Assembly: GCA_905250075.1 (NCBI GenBank)
Contig: CAJNOP010000003.1
Location: 6,792,262 to 6,856,261, forward strand
Direction of reading: 5' to 3'
Length of the DNA: 64,000 nt
Source of the DNA: Rotaria sp. Silwood1
Lineage: Eukaryota > Rotifera > Eurotatoria > Philodinida > Philodinidae
The position numbers and the translations under genes were made by a program. Below the pieces are notes generated by a model, which saw only the letters and a program-made list of their open reading frames with translations, did no database searches and had not been told where the DNA came from. Below are positions 46,800 through 60,300 of the stretch, piece after piece (the first letter of the stretch is position 1; every line of letters starts with the position of its first letter).

Positions 46800-49732
46800 C
46801 TAGTCTAATAAAATACATGACATTTTACCAATATCTTCAAGATATAAACGACACATAAGACGAGCATCAATTGCCTCAATACCTATACATGTAAATTGAA
46901 GTCGATCATGATTCTAAATAATATTATTTTTGTTTTGTTTTTAAACGTAGTTTTTTAAACTAAACTTACATTATAACGATTTGATTTAACACGAATAAGA
47001 AACATTTTTTCTTGTCCAGATATACTCATTATTTTTTGATAAGCTTTATCTTCATCATCTTTTGATTTTCCATAAGGAAATTGTTCAGGTGGACAACCAA
47101 ATAAGATTTCACTTTCTTTTTCAAAAAAACTAACCCATTGATAACCAGTTGAATCTGATAAAAGAATCTAATAAACATAGAAGATATCTAGAATAAATCC
47201 AGTAAAATAAAAAAACCATAACTTACACTCGTCATATAAAGCAATTTATAATTTTCATAAGTTAAATCACATTTGGAACAATAATATGTTCCATCATTAT
47301 TATCTTGTAATTTCTTTTTGCAATCAATACGAGTACAAGCCTATAAATAAAAGTCTTTTGTTTTTTGTTTTTGTAAAATATAAAATATCATAATTTTACT
47401 TTATAAACAGGATCATGTCGTACAAATGTACATACAGCTTTTATTCGAAATATTTCACAATTACTAGCTGATGGCATATTTAATTCATATTTAGCTACTT
47501 GACTAAATGTTTTCCATGGAACTAGTTTAATTAGAATGAAGAAAAAAAAAAAATCAAACAAAGAATTCTTGTTTACTATTTTCATTTTTAATGGACTGAA
47601 TGGTAAGATCTATCATATCAATATTCATTCCTTCTTCAAGATACCATTTACGAAGTTCATGAGCTAATGGCAAATCAGGATCAATTTGTAATTGTGTACT
47701 AGCAAGTACGGATAATGTTCGATCTTTAAATAAAGAGAAAATTTTTTTTATTTTTATTTGTTTAATTATATTAATAATAAATACCTCCATTGAAATCTTT
47801 TACACAAGCACCTTTTAACATGATTACCGTTCGAATAGCTGATTGTTGAAAGTTTTCAGCCTGAAACATGTTGTTCATCGAAAATTTCTTTTTCTTTTTG
47901 TTTGAATTTTTTACATACTGTTCGATACCATAGAGTAACTGGTATTTGACCAGTTCGATCAAGAATAAGAATTTCACGTTTTGTATAATCTTTATTTTGT
48001 TTACTTTTTCCATGAATAATGTCATTAATACTCATTACTATGCCAATAACATCTTAAAATTAAAAGAAAGAACTAAAGAATATTTGCAAGATTCTTTAAC
48101 AAACCAATAAATGAATTCGTTTCCATGACTTGTATTTGATTAATTGGAATAATATGCAAATGTTGCATCGGAATACTTGGTATATTATCTAGACATGATT
48201 CAATAATTGTTTCATTATTGAAGGTCATTTCAAACTCATTGTTCAGAGTATTGAATTGTTTATTAGCATATTTGATTTGAGCTTGTGTAATATAATATAT
48301 CTAAAAATTAGGATTTGTTTTAGGGGTTTTTGGAATTGAATTTTTCAAAAAAAAAACAAAGAATAACATTGCCAACGATAAGAATTGGTTCAAGTCGGTC
48401 ACAATCATCACCAAAACCAGTTGCACGTATTTCACTTGTTTCATCGATTAAACTACAACTAAATAATCGACCATCACCATTTGAGTATGTACGAATTGGT
48501 GTTTTATTTGCAACACGGACTTGGATTGTCCATCTATACAAATATCTGTTTTTTTCTTCTAAAATACCAGCAAAAAATTTTATTTTACCTATTTTGAAAA
48601 GGATTAAGTGTTTCAATTTTAAATAAACGATTATTTTTAATTGAATCAATATTTGTTATTGTTATTATTGATGATGGAGGAGGAAGTACAGGCAGTTCAT
48701 TTCTTATTGGAGCTGTCGGATGTTTGAAAATTGAACCTATACGATAGATAATATGTAATTATTTAATACAAACAAGATATTTATAAGAAATCATTGAGTC
48801 TAAAATCTCATATAGCAACAAACAGCTTATATTAAGTTAAGTAGATTTTTCTCTCCAAGTCTATTTATTTAATAAATCTCGATCTGTAGACATTCACAAA
48901 AAAAAACCATTGCTTTAGTTTAGGTCTGATCAAGAGAGCGTTCGTTAGATTGGTTTCAGATCTGATCGAGTCAGAACAATTTGGATTCGACGAGTTCTAT
49001 TTGAAGAAAAAAAGTAACTTTAAGAATCATTGATATTTACCAGTAACTTTTGGTTGTAGAACATCTTTATTAGTTGATGTTGTTATAGTATCATTTTCAT
49101 TTAAATCAGCCGTTAATAATGAAATAGGATTTCCAATTCTGTGTGTAGCTATATCCAAAACAGTTATTTGGAGAATTTGTAAAATCATTCTATTAGAGTG
49201 TAAAATGTATTTCTCATAATAAGAATTCTATCATAATACTTTGCTGTTTGTCCTTTAAGATCACTACGTAAATAACGATCAAGTCGAATAATCGAATATT
49301 CTTGTAATTGACCATTTGTTACTAAATCATTTAATTGTACAGTTAGAACACAAGCTGAAATATTTTGAAAATAAATATCAAGTTTTTTTCTTTTCTTTTT
49401 ATTAATCATTTATTTTAATTACAAGGTAAAAAATGTTTCCCATCAGAAAGAATAAGTCGATAACGTTGAGCTTTTTTATGTTGACTAGCTGTCATTGAAG
49501 ATTCATTCACTGGTTTTGAATCCATTAATTTAATATTCTGAAATAACATTTTTATATGAATCAAAGCAAAAATAAGTTTATTTTTTTGACAATAATATTT
49601 TACCAGCACTTGTAAGATAGGTTGTTCACCACCACAACTGTTCTTAGCAAATCGCTAGAAGAAACAAAAGTATGATAATGCGAGCATTTAAATTTCATAT
49701 ACCATTAAAGCACCAGTCGATAACTTTTGCAT
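46800..49732 (-). CDS. RPA1: Replication protein A 70 kDa subunit
   Basis: Fifteen exons, complement(46800..46913, 46970..47167, 47227..47340, 47400..47521, 47577..47723, 47785..47860, 47919..48052, 48105..48300, 48368..48545, 48589..48736, 49041..49189, 49240..49354, 49423..49537, 49604..49654, 49703..49732), encode 628 aa (human 616). Domains in order: DBD-F (MQKLSTGALM, YRLILSDGKHFLPC); linker; DBD-A (WTIQVRVANKTPIRTYSN, LFSCSLIDETSEIRATGFG, NKQFNTLNNEFEMTFNNET); DBD-B (DVIGIVMSIND, LIDRTGQIPVTLWY-type block, DFNG, RTLSVLASTQLQIDPDLP); DBD-C with the zinc ribbon C-x4-C-x13-C-x2-C (ACTRIDCKKKLQ...YYCSKC); and the C-terminal helix for RPA2/RPA3 trimer formation. RPA coats single-stranded DNA in replication, recombination and repair. 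Introns are mostly 43-65 nt, longer only between 48737 and 49040. A CTCTTACAG acceptor lies about 18 nt upstream of the ATG. Confidence 0.97.
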
Positions 49733-52451
49733 AATAGTTTTTTAAAATTTCTGTAAGAGTTTCTTTTCTCACAATGTTTCTAATAGAAATCTAAAAGAAA
49801 ATATTTTTATACACATTGCTTACACAATATAAAGTGTACAAGAACTAAATTCTTCATAATTTAAAAACAAAAAAAAAAAAAACAAGAAAATTATGTTCGC
49901 ATTTGCTATGGTTTAATGAGAAATATAAACTGATTCTTAGTACACTAATAAGTGTTACATATATGTTGTGATTTTGCCATCAGACGTGTTTACAAGAAAA
50001 TGAAACAACATGAACACCAGAGACCGAGTTAGTCCATGACTTTTAGAGGGCAGAACTTATTTAATTACAGATAAACTCTAGTTTATGTAACAAATAAAAG
50101 GTTGAATATAATATTACATACAAATGGTAAGCATCTAGTATTCAAAATGTAGACTTTTTGAGTACAATGTACATAGTGAATTCTTTTTCTTCTGATCAGC
50201 ATATAAAATAGTATGTATTTCAGAAGTAGAAGATATTCTGTACATATGACTTCGATTTACTACATCTACTATTGGAAACACGGTTTTATAACGGTTATAT
50301 TCATTTTGTACGAAATAAAATGAATCAACTAATAGGATATCATTGATGTATTAAACGTAATTTGGTTTTCTAGAAACTATTCAAATTGAAGATATTTCAA
50401 AATCATAAAAATTAAGGGTTAAATAATATTCAATAAGAGATATAATTTTTACATGAGAAAAAAAAAATAATGTTCTGTTTTTAACGCCATCTATATTAGA
50501 CTCATTGTTGATTGAATGCATTATAAATGATCTGTGGTCTGGTGTAATGGATTGGCTTAGCGTTAATCATTTGTTTCTGAGCTACACTTAGGAAATACAC
50601 CCCAACCAGGAAAGGAGATTTCAATTTATTCTAACTTCAAAACTACTAATTAGCGAAAGTACCAAAGGATTTTGGGTGTAATGATTAAAAATTATATAGA
50701 TGTCGCCAAAGTCACATAGGTAATTGAAGAGGTTTCCTATGGCTGCATTACATGCAATGACTCTTTTCTGTTGATCCATTCCTTTGCATTCTTGATTGAA
50801 AAACTCATGATTTTCAAGAAAGTTTTGCATTTTTTGAATCGTATAATTGCAATTGGGTCTGTGTTAATGAGCATTCTTTCTACTTTAAATTGTTAAGATA
50901 ATGTGTATACTTAAAAACAATTTTTCTATTTGATATAAAGCAAAGACATTCACATTGTCCTCTGTTGTCCCTTTACAATAATTTACTTTTGAGTTCAAAA
51001 AGATTAGTTTATTTGTCTTTTAAAACTACCGAATTTCGTCTTCATCGCTTTGGAATAAGATGCAATATAACAAAACGAAACATGTCTCATCGTTTTTACG
51101 TATTTCTTTTATTTTTTTTGTGAGACCTTCTGTAAGATACCTGCCAATCTCCTATATATCTCATTTATACACAAATGATATATTAATTATCTATTATGGG
51201 TACAACTTAAATAGAGAAATCTTGATCATCGGGTTCTCCGCTCTGATGACTCACAGAAAAATATTAAACAATCAATTCTTAAAAATTATGGCATTCAAGA
51301 TGTAATTTTAGCATGGATATTTGTGCTGTCAAATAACCTAATTATGCTGATTTTTTACACGTAAAAAAGAAGAATGAATGAAAAAACAATAAGACATCAA
51401 ATTTAAAAGAATCGCCAGCTCTTTTCTTACAATCAACTAAGAAATCGTTAAAAAATATCATGCACTACGACTAATATAAGTATTAATGAATCTTAAACTA
51501 TAAAAGAAATCAATAATTAGCAGCAGTATTTTTTTAAAGACATTTTCTACCTTCAACATGTTTGAAAGTTGCAAAAATTCAAAAAAAATGAAATTTCTTA
51601 ATTATATCTTTCTTTAACTATTTTCTTTTCATCAATGAAACAAAGAACTCAATGTCCTTGTCAATCGTATTGCTGTAGCTTTCTCAATTGTTAAAGACAA
51701 TCGAAGAGATGGTGAATAGTACAATAAAGTAGACAGTAATAGTACTGAATTTTCTTCATATGATTCACTACATCCCCAGACCCTTGCATACGTCGGCGGA
51801 AAGACTGTGGTCTTATTCGTTTATTTCTATTTCAAATGAACTAATAATAGAAATCGCATTTTTTAAATTAATAATGACTAATATCAAATTTGAAGATAAG
51901 AAATAGAGAAAATGTGAATATACTATAAAAGAAAATTAATTTTCAAAGAAGTGTACATTAGATATGTAGAAAAAAGAACAAGATTATACAAACATCGCTA
52001 CCGTCACTCTCATACCAATTTCATACACTTGAGATGAAAACATTGTTTTTATGTTACTATAAATTGTTTTTAGATAAATACTTATATGATGTATTTTATG
52101 AAAATAATTGAATAAAAGTTTGATAAACTGCTACAGCCATTATTAATCATGCTTTCATATACATCGCTCTTCGCTTAACCTCTGCTAAGATGAACTGTTT
52201 ATAGAAAAAAATATTCACCCACTATCTATATTTTTTTTGATAATAAGAGCACAAATGCTGTATATTAAAATTCGAATTCTTTTTCAAAACGCGGGTGTAT
52301 TGCTTAGTGCATAGATGTGTTATATCCTACGGTTTTTAGAAATGAATATTGAATCATCGTTCACCAGTCGACGGATCAAAATGTTTTTTTTATTCCAAGA
52401 TTCTTTTCTTGCTACTTTAAATTTAAATTAGGTTTCTTTTGTACGACAAAT
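49733..52451. other. Intergenic, one orphan frame
   Basis: About 2.7 kb. A minus-strand frame at 50621-50830 (MQNFLENHEFFNQECKGMDQ, then QKRVIACNAAIGNLFNYLCD) has a coding-like mix of residues and is open further upstream after an AG (RPNCNYTIQK). It may be a single exon or a gene remnant, but I see no partner exons. The rest is A/T-rich noncoding DNA. Confidence 0.4.
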
Positions 52452-54311
52452 ATGAGACATTTCTCGGATTTTCCTGATGAAATTTTATGTAACATATTTG
52501 AATACTTAAGTCCATTTGATGCAATCAATTCTTTTATCAATCTTAATATTCGTTTCAATCGTTTATTAATTCCATTTAAACAACAGATTGATTTAACTTA
52601 TTTATCGTATCAACAATTTATCAATTATATCAATATTCTTTTGCCTATAATAAGTAAAGATGAACCATTATATTTTATGAAATTAGGCAATACACGAACT
52701 CCTGGACAGATAGAATTATTTAATACATTGATGCATGATAAAATTCATCGTAGTTATTTCAATTATATTAATAAAGTTCTTATTGAATCACCACGTTTAA
52801 ATGAATTAATTAATTTTGTTGAAAAATTTCTTTTCTCTTTATCAAATTTAGTATCACTTTCAATTACAATTGATTATATACGTGATGAAGATTTTCAAAA
52901 ATGGACACAATTAATTGTTCATTCTGTTCTTTCAATTTCTACATTAGTCAAACTTTCCATTGAAATGCCTACTGGACTTGTTCTTTCACGTTTATCAAAT
53001 ACAATTATATTCAATTCTTTACTTGATGTAACATTAAATGTTACACTTGTCACAGATTTACTGATCCTTATACAACATACTCCTAATATAGAAAATCTTT
53101 CTATACGTATCGGTTGGTGGACAAGTGGAGATCGAACTTTAGTAAAAATGCTTGATGAAATGCGTTTGAATAATGATCGAAAATCATTATTAAATAATTT
53201 AAAAAGTTTTCATTTAACTATTGATTCAATACTAACATTTCAATTCGAACATCTTGAACAAGTATTATATAGAATTCTGAATAATGAAACAACCTATAGC
53301 TTTGGCTTTATATTACGACATTGTTTAAATCACAATAGTGAACTAACACAATTAATTGATGGTCAACGATGGAAAAATGTATTATCATCATATTCATCAT
53401 TAAATCAATTTGATTTATTTATTCGAATAACTGGATGTCTTTCAAGAGAAGAAGAAAAAGACAAAATTAATTCATTTAAATCAGAATATTTTCTTAAAAA
53501 AAAATGGTGTTTTTCTTATTTTAAGTATTCACTAAGAGATAATATTATATTTCATTCAATTCCCTATAAAAATAAAGAATTATTTGATATATCAATAAGT
53601 AATCATGAAATATTTAATAATTTTCCAATTAATTATACATCAAATTTATTAATTGATCAAACAAATAATGACGCCTATCAATTTAATCAATCAACATTTT
53701 ATTTTATATTGAAACATTTTCCTTCTCTTCAAGAATTACGTCTTATTAATTTTAATATGAATTTTTCGATAATTAATCCAATTAATATTTCATCATTACA
53801 TACATTAAAAATTGAAAAGGACCGAGATATAAATGTATCAAAGCTACTTGAATTATTACCTCTAATAAACACATTATTTATATCCTATTTTACTATCGAT
53901 GATCGAAATAAATCTTTAGAGTAAGTAAGACAAAAAGGACTTTTTTTTTTCTTCTTCAAAACTAATTTTTTCTTTTTTTCTAATAGTATTTATCAATATA
54001 ATCGAATAAGTGAATTATCCTTAATTGATATTCCTGCAAATGATATTAATCAAGTTCCATTAGTTTTAAATCGATTTCCTAATTTACGTTTCCTTCATAT
54101 TCATATATACAATCAACGTATGACTGATGAATATTTATTAACGAATTTAAATGAAATTATTCAAAAGTTTCATTCAATTATTTATTTGAAATTACAACTA
54201 GAGAAGGATGTTAATTCATCTGTTAATTGGAAAGAACAATGGAACGGTCGGGTGAAAATGTATTTCACAGATATCATCTTTGTTGGAGTACTTGTACATT
54301 TATGGTTTTGA
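52452..54311 (+). CDS. F-box protein with leucine-rich C-terminal region
   Basis: Two exons, 52452..53920 and 53987..54311 (66-nt intron, GTAAGT...CTAATAG), encode 597 aa. The F-box is at the extreme N-terminus (residues 4-40): FSDFPDEILCNIFEYLSPFD followed by INSFINLNIRFNRLL. The rest is rich in Leu/Ile/Asn with irregular repeats of the type L..L.I (LVSLSITIDYI, LVKLSIEMP, NIENLSIRIG, LQELRLINFNM, LHTLKIEKD, LRFLHIHIYN), fitting a divergent LRR-like solenoid. F-box proteins tie substrates to SKP1-CUL1 ligases; the substrate is unknown. Large F-box families of this style are common in bdelloids. An AATAAA at 54377-54382 is the likely poly(A) signal. Confidence 0.82.
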
Positions 54312-57300
54312 ACGGATATTAATTTTTTTCTTTTATATTATTATTCTGTTGCTATACCATTGTTTTTGCTTCTTGCAATAAAGAATTTCATTGATTCAAT
54401 ATAGTAATCAAGTATCAACGATCGAAACAATAATGAGATAATAGATTAAAAATCAAATAATGATATTAATTTTAACGTCAATTTTGAAAACTTTTCTGAT
54501 TGAACGTGTTATTCGAGGATGTAATTCTTACCATGTGTATAATTTATTATAAATTTTATTATTTTTTATTTCCTTTCGTTCTGTTATTTAGTTTTTTCTG
54601 TATTCTTCGTCTCAGAATGTTGACGTACATCTTTTGTTGTTGGTATTTTCGTATAAAATGTAATTGCTCAATGATACAGAAATGATCCCTATGGAGAATA
54701 ATGTCTATCGATTGTCTTTTGAGAAAACTAGGCAAATATTATTATCAAATAGTCAATGCTAATCAGTTGGAAGGCATTCGTGCATATAGAGTTGTATGTA
54801 TTATTGTTAACTTCTAATTTCATCAATATTTGTAAAATAATTCCAATAAACACGTTCATCATCAAGACCTTGTTTAGCAAAGAATTATCAATATCATATT
54901 ATATAATGATGCCTTATTAGAAGAAAAAAGAATCTTGTTTATTTTTTATTTATGGAATAATTTTTCTATTAGAATTTTGTAGAACTCTTTTTATATAAAA
55001 GCTAACATATATTATACATGAATTTTTTTGCTGCAAAAGTACAAAAAGATATCATACATTTTTTTGCATACGTATATATTTGAAACAATTCTCATTGACT
55101 TTTTTTTCAAGTTTTACGATAGTAATCGACTATATCAATATATGGAATGACAGTTTATTATCATTCTTTTTGCGCATTTCTTTGCTTTTTACTTTTTTTT
55201 TGAGTTCTTACCTAATTAACCTTGAAAATTTAAGTTAGACTTTATTACACATTGACCTAGAGTATTATACACTAACAGAATGTTCTTTTTTTAGAAACAA
55301 ATCGATCAAACAAAGTTGTCATGTATTGGAGTGTAACAGATGATTTTTTGAAAATTCAGTATAAATATTTTTCCTATGTTCGATCGTTTATTTAAAATAG
55401 ATAAAGCTAATGAACGTACGGATTTTCAGTTTTAATTTCAATACTTTTCAAAATGACATATTCACATTTGTATGAATCATCATATCTATTCTTTACGACA
55501 TTGTCAAATAATGTATAATATAGTCGAAAGAAAAAACAAAATCTACAGGGGTAGATTATTAACTTGAAGGATGACGGGAAAAAAAACCATTTTTTGTTCT
55601 CTCTTTGTATATAAATATCATAAATGAGACCGTTGTGTTGCTCGTTGTTGTTACGCATAAAATCATGCGAATCAATCCTGGTTGCTATTTTCATTGTTAT
55701 TTTTGCGTTGTTGACTAAATGCTGATAGGATAGACGAAATGAAACGGATGTTTTATGCAAACTAACTATTGTAAAAATATAGACAAAAGCATAAAAAAAG
55801 CAAGGTAAGTGCTAAAATGCCCGACCAAATTATTATAACAGACATAGAGGAAATATAAAGTAACAGTTAGTTTTTTTTGTATTTTTATTATGTAATTATT
55901 TTCTTCGATCATAAAGATCATTTTTTGTGAAACAAAAGTAAATATAAATTGAAATAACAATCGTAAAAAATTCTTCAATTCAAAGAGAAAATGAATTGTT
56001 TTCTTTTCCATCGTTATTTTAATTCAATGAATCCACTGATAAATAGGTTCTTATATATTTTCTTTAGTCATGTATTAAAAAGAGAATAGTAAAGTGTGCT
56101 TCAATAAACTAGATTAGAGGTGCATTCTTTGTTCCAATAGAACTATTTATTTCGTTAAGAAAATTATTCTGATATTATTCAGACTTTGTCTATTCGCTAT
56201 ATATTGAAATAGTGAATGTAGAAAATAAATAAAAATTATATCTCTCTCAGATTTTAACATGTCTTGATTATAGGATATAAACAATTTTAGATGAAGATAA
56301 GTTTCTAGTATACTCTAGATTTTGTTATTTTCATTTGCATTGATGTATTGTTCATGAACAGGATATTGAGACTCATATATGTTGATACCCAGCATCATCG
56401 TAGTTGTAATAATAGTCATAGTGTTGAGCGTAATCCTTTTCAGGCATATATTATGGATTCATTTAATTTCCCGTCTTCCTTTCTAATCTTTGCTTTGGTT
56501 TTTTTTCTTGATGTTCTTCTGTTATAATGTTGCACATCAAGTCGATATGTGGGTGTGTGTCTACAGGCTTATCTAATGTAAACCGGTGAGTGGAACCAGT
56601 AAAAAATGTTCAATCGAGGATAAAATCTTAAATAAGGAAAGAAGAGATTACTATGGAAAAAGTAGATTGTTAGCGTAATCGGATCCTTGTAAACAGATGG
56701 CGAGAAACAGACAAAAAAAAGAAAGGACGTTAACTAAAGAGAAGGCAGTATTACCAAATGATGAAAAAAAAAGACATGCATACTCTCGCTTTCTTCTTCT
56801 CTCTTATTTGTTATTGTGCACATATTTTTATTCACTGATTGATGAATTTATGCAATAATGATCATCCAAAATATTTGTAAGAATTCTAGTATCCATGATT
56901 TTTAAAATCAGTATTTTTCTATATTTAGATCGTAGATAATCATTGAACGAATCGAGAATAGAAATATAAATAGAATAAAGAAAAAAAAAATTATAATCAG
57001 TCTCACGTCAATGATCCAAGTTTATAGTATTGTATTTAATGAGAAAAAGAGACAGATGCAACTCTTCATTTTATTCTATTATCACTTGCTTTTTGAAGAA
57101 TATGACTAAAGGCTCTATTGAACAGTGATTGATTGTTTGCCTAAAAATACGAGTACTATCTGACTGTCATTTCTTTTGTGTCCCTTGTTCAAACAACACT
57201 ATTAAAAGAAATAAAATTTCTTGGGCGGTGCAATTCTCATCGTATTGTCTATATCTAGATCATGTCTTGTGTTGAATTTAATTATTGCTTGCCTTAGCCA

Positions 57301-60300
57301 TAATCATTTATTCGTTCGTGTTGTTGGTGTAGATGTTAACCCATATTTTCCTTTTTCTTTTTTCTTTTGGTTTTATTTGAACAAAAACTCGTGCCCATAT
57401 TCAAATGTACGAAAGCAATTTGATATATCACGCTTTGCTTCCTTCGTGCTCTTGTTCTCCGGTGACCAGACTGATTTTTTGCTGTCTATCAGCCTGTGCA
57501 AGTCATTGATCATGGTAAAAATATAGACTCATCGCATGTATGCTTGCCTTTCTATGTTGATTTAGTGAAAATACTGCTCGTGCACACTTAGCTACAGCAC
57601 AAAATCAACATTCGCTTTTCGCTGTTTTTCTCTTTTCTCGCTTTGCTTAATGCAGAGGCGTGTGTGCAAGCGCTCGCTCGTCGATTTCCTTTTTCCGATT
57701 AAAATCCTGCGCGTTACCAAAGAAGCTTGCTTATTTTAACTGATTTTGCCTGTGTTCTTACTTTATTTATGTTTGTCGGTCGATCAGTTAGCCACCTTCG
57801 GCAAAGTTCTATTTCATCACATAATTCAGCTTTTTTTGTCATAGTTTTATACGTATTTATATGCAGATATGTACAACCAATGACAAACAAGTGCATTTAT
57901 TTTATCCAGTTGTATATATGAAGAGATCTTTATATGAGACGTTCTATGTTGTTCCCAAAAGGATCGATCAGACAAGATGATGGCGCTAGGTTGTATATAT
58001 AGATATGTGTATGTGTATGTATGAAGAGAAAAAGAAAAAAAAACAATGTTTACTCTATCGATATCTGTTCGTATTCTTTCATTCTCTTTTTCTCTCTATT
58101 TATAGATGATGTTTCGATACCATCACTATCTTTGTCACCAATATGGTTTTGATGGTAAGATGTATTCATATATCGATAATTAACCAAGCAGGACGTTTGG
58201 ACTGATAAAATCAAAGAGATATTAAAATATTAATCACCAAATGTTTTTCTTGTTCTATCTTTTTATTTCTCTAGCTCATTGAATTATCATCAAGATTGAG
58301 TTGCTCTATTTATATATGGCTCCTGTAAGATTGATGATGACATGTATGTATAATGGACTTATAATGCATGGCGTCAGAGGTGACGATTGATTGTCTTATT
58401 GACGGCGTAATATCATGTAGGCATCGTAACAGAAAAAACAGAATCAGTGAAAACAAATGGAATATTAATATTTCATTTTCCATGCAATATGTAGAAACTC
58501 ATAACATATATAGAACGAGTCGGTCTTAGTCTCGATTGTCTTGTTTTCTGGATAACGTTCGTATATGCAAGCCATGCATCTTTTTTTTATGCCTCAATAA
58601 CTGACAGAACGTGTAGATAACTAGATTGGTTTGATTTATTAGTATTCTATTACAAAGGTTACTTATCAGTACAGAAATCCTTTATCTTTCTGTCAGTTCT
58701 CTCATGAAATCGACTTGAAGACCTTCTATTATTTTCCTACGTTATTTTAGTTGTCGTTAGTTTTTCTCATCATCTTCATTGACAGTTTATATCGAAAGTA
58801 TAATCGAAAACATGAGAGAACACGAACAATTGTGTTATATGAGAAGAAAAAAGGAAGAAAGTTATTTCCCTCATTATTTTGATTCTTATAAACAAAAAAA
58901 AAAAAAAACTAAGTGCGTCAAAGATAAATAAGTATATAATGAGATCGATCATTAACTTTTTTTAGCTGTACTTTCTCTTTGTTCATCTATCGTAAAACGT
59001 TTGCGTATACAATCAATTTTCGTGATCTATACATTACTGCACATCTAACAGATGTCCGTTAATGATTCATTTTATAATTAATATAAGTATAAACATGAGT
59101 GAGTACTTTGAAGATTAGAAATATTCTCATAATATTATAAGATAAAATTTTTCGTCATTTACTTCCCGATCTATTGAAACTCTTTTAATTAGTTTCTCTA
59201 TTAGTAATATTTGACATAAAAAAAAAAAAACATAAATGCCTATCGGTACAGGTTTCAAGGTGAAAGAAATACTTCTCATGTTGACTTATTCAAAAATAGA
59301 TAATCTTATCGAAATCTTAATCCTCATATTTGTAAAAAAAAGTAAATGAAATGTTCCATTGCTAGTAACCTAAATCCTTCTTATATAGTTCTATATCTTG
59401 TTTATGAACATAAAAACGAACAATGAATGTTACATTTTGTCTATAATGATTAACAATATGATATCATTAAAAAGAAATCAATGCCTGTTTTTCTTTTTAT
59501 CTATCTTATCTTACCTATAATTTAACTAAAATAACTTTTTTTTTCTTTACTTTAAGTAAGAAATGAAATATTTATCTTTGTATCCGAAATAAGAACAAAA
59601 TACTGCAATAGAGACGTATCGCGTTTGAATTAATATTAAATTGAATTTTTATACTAATGATGATCGTTAAGCGTGTAAACATTAAAATCACATGTAATGC
59701 TTGAGTATCATTTTTCTTTAGACTTGATTAAAATTAAGATGTTGGTATTAATCAATTTAGTATTATTATTCAACTCTAATAAAAAGGCGAGCTATAATTA
59801 GACCTTACACACCCCAAATTCAAAAGTTTTCAAAACACAGAACAAAATTGTTTTATTTTTGGAGGCTTTTTCTACAATATAACAATCTTTTTCGATAACT
59901 ATGATCTTTTCGGTCTGAAATGTTCATAGCCTAGATACAGCTAATATGTATATTAGATTTTAAAAAATGCTAATCCAATATGAGCACCTTAATATTAATC
60001 AATTTCAATACAAAACATTACGCTTAATTTTAATACAAATATCTACGTCTATTAACATTTTTTAAACCCCAATGCTAATCTGACACGATTAGTGCAAGAT
60101 ATTTGTAATAAAACGAGAAATAAAGTTTTTTTTTTTCTTCTTTTGATGAAAAAACACTTTTCTTTATTTATGCAAATCGAAAGAAAAACATGAGGACCGT
60201 TTTTTTTTGACGACTGTAGTGAGTATGATCGACGACTCGTCAACAACAATAAATACTCTTATAATGTATTAATATTTATAATAAGCGTTGAAAGAAAAGT

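Noticed and set aside
50535..50620. tRNA-like A-box (TGGTGTAATGG)
   Set aside because: No matching B box, no acceptor-stem pairing and no cloverleaf.
55407..56011. Two minus-strand frames of about 80-117 codons
   Set aside because: Low-complexity aromatic/Lys composition from A/T tracts, no homology recognised.
57221..57526. 101-codon plus-strand frame
   Set aside because: Phe/Leu/Ser-rich from T/C-rich DNA, no motif and no splice context.
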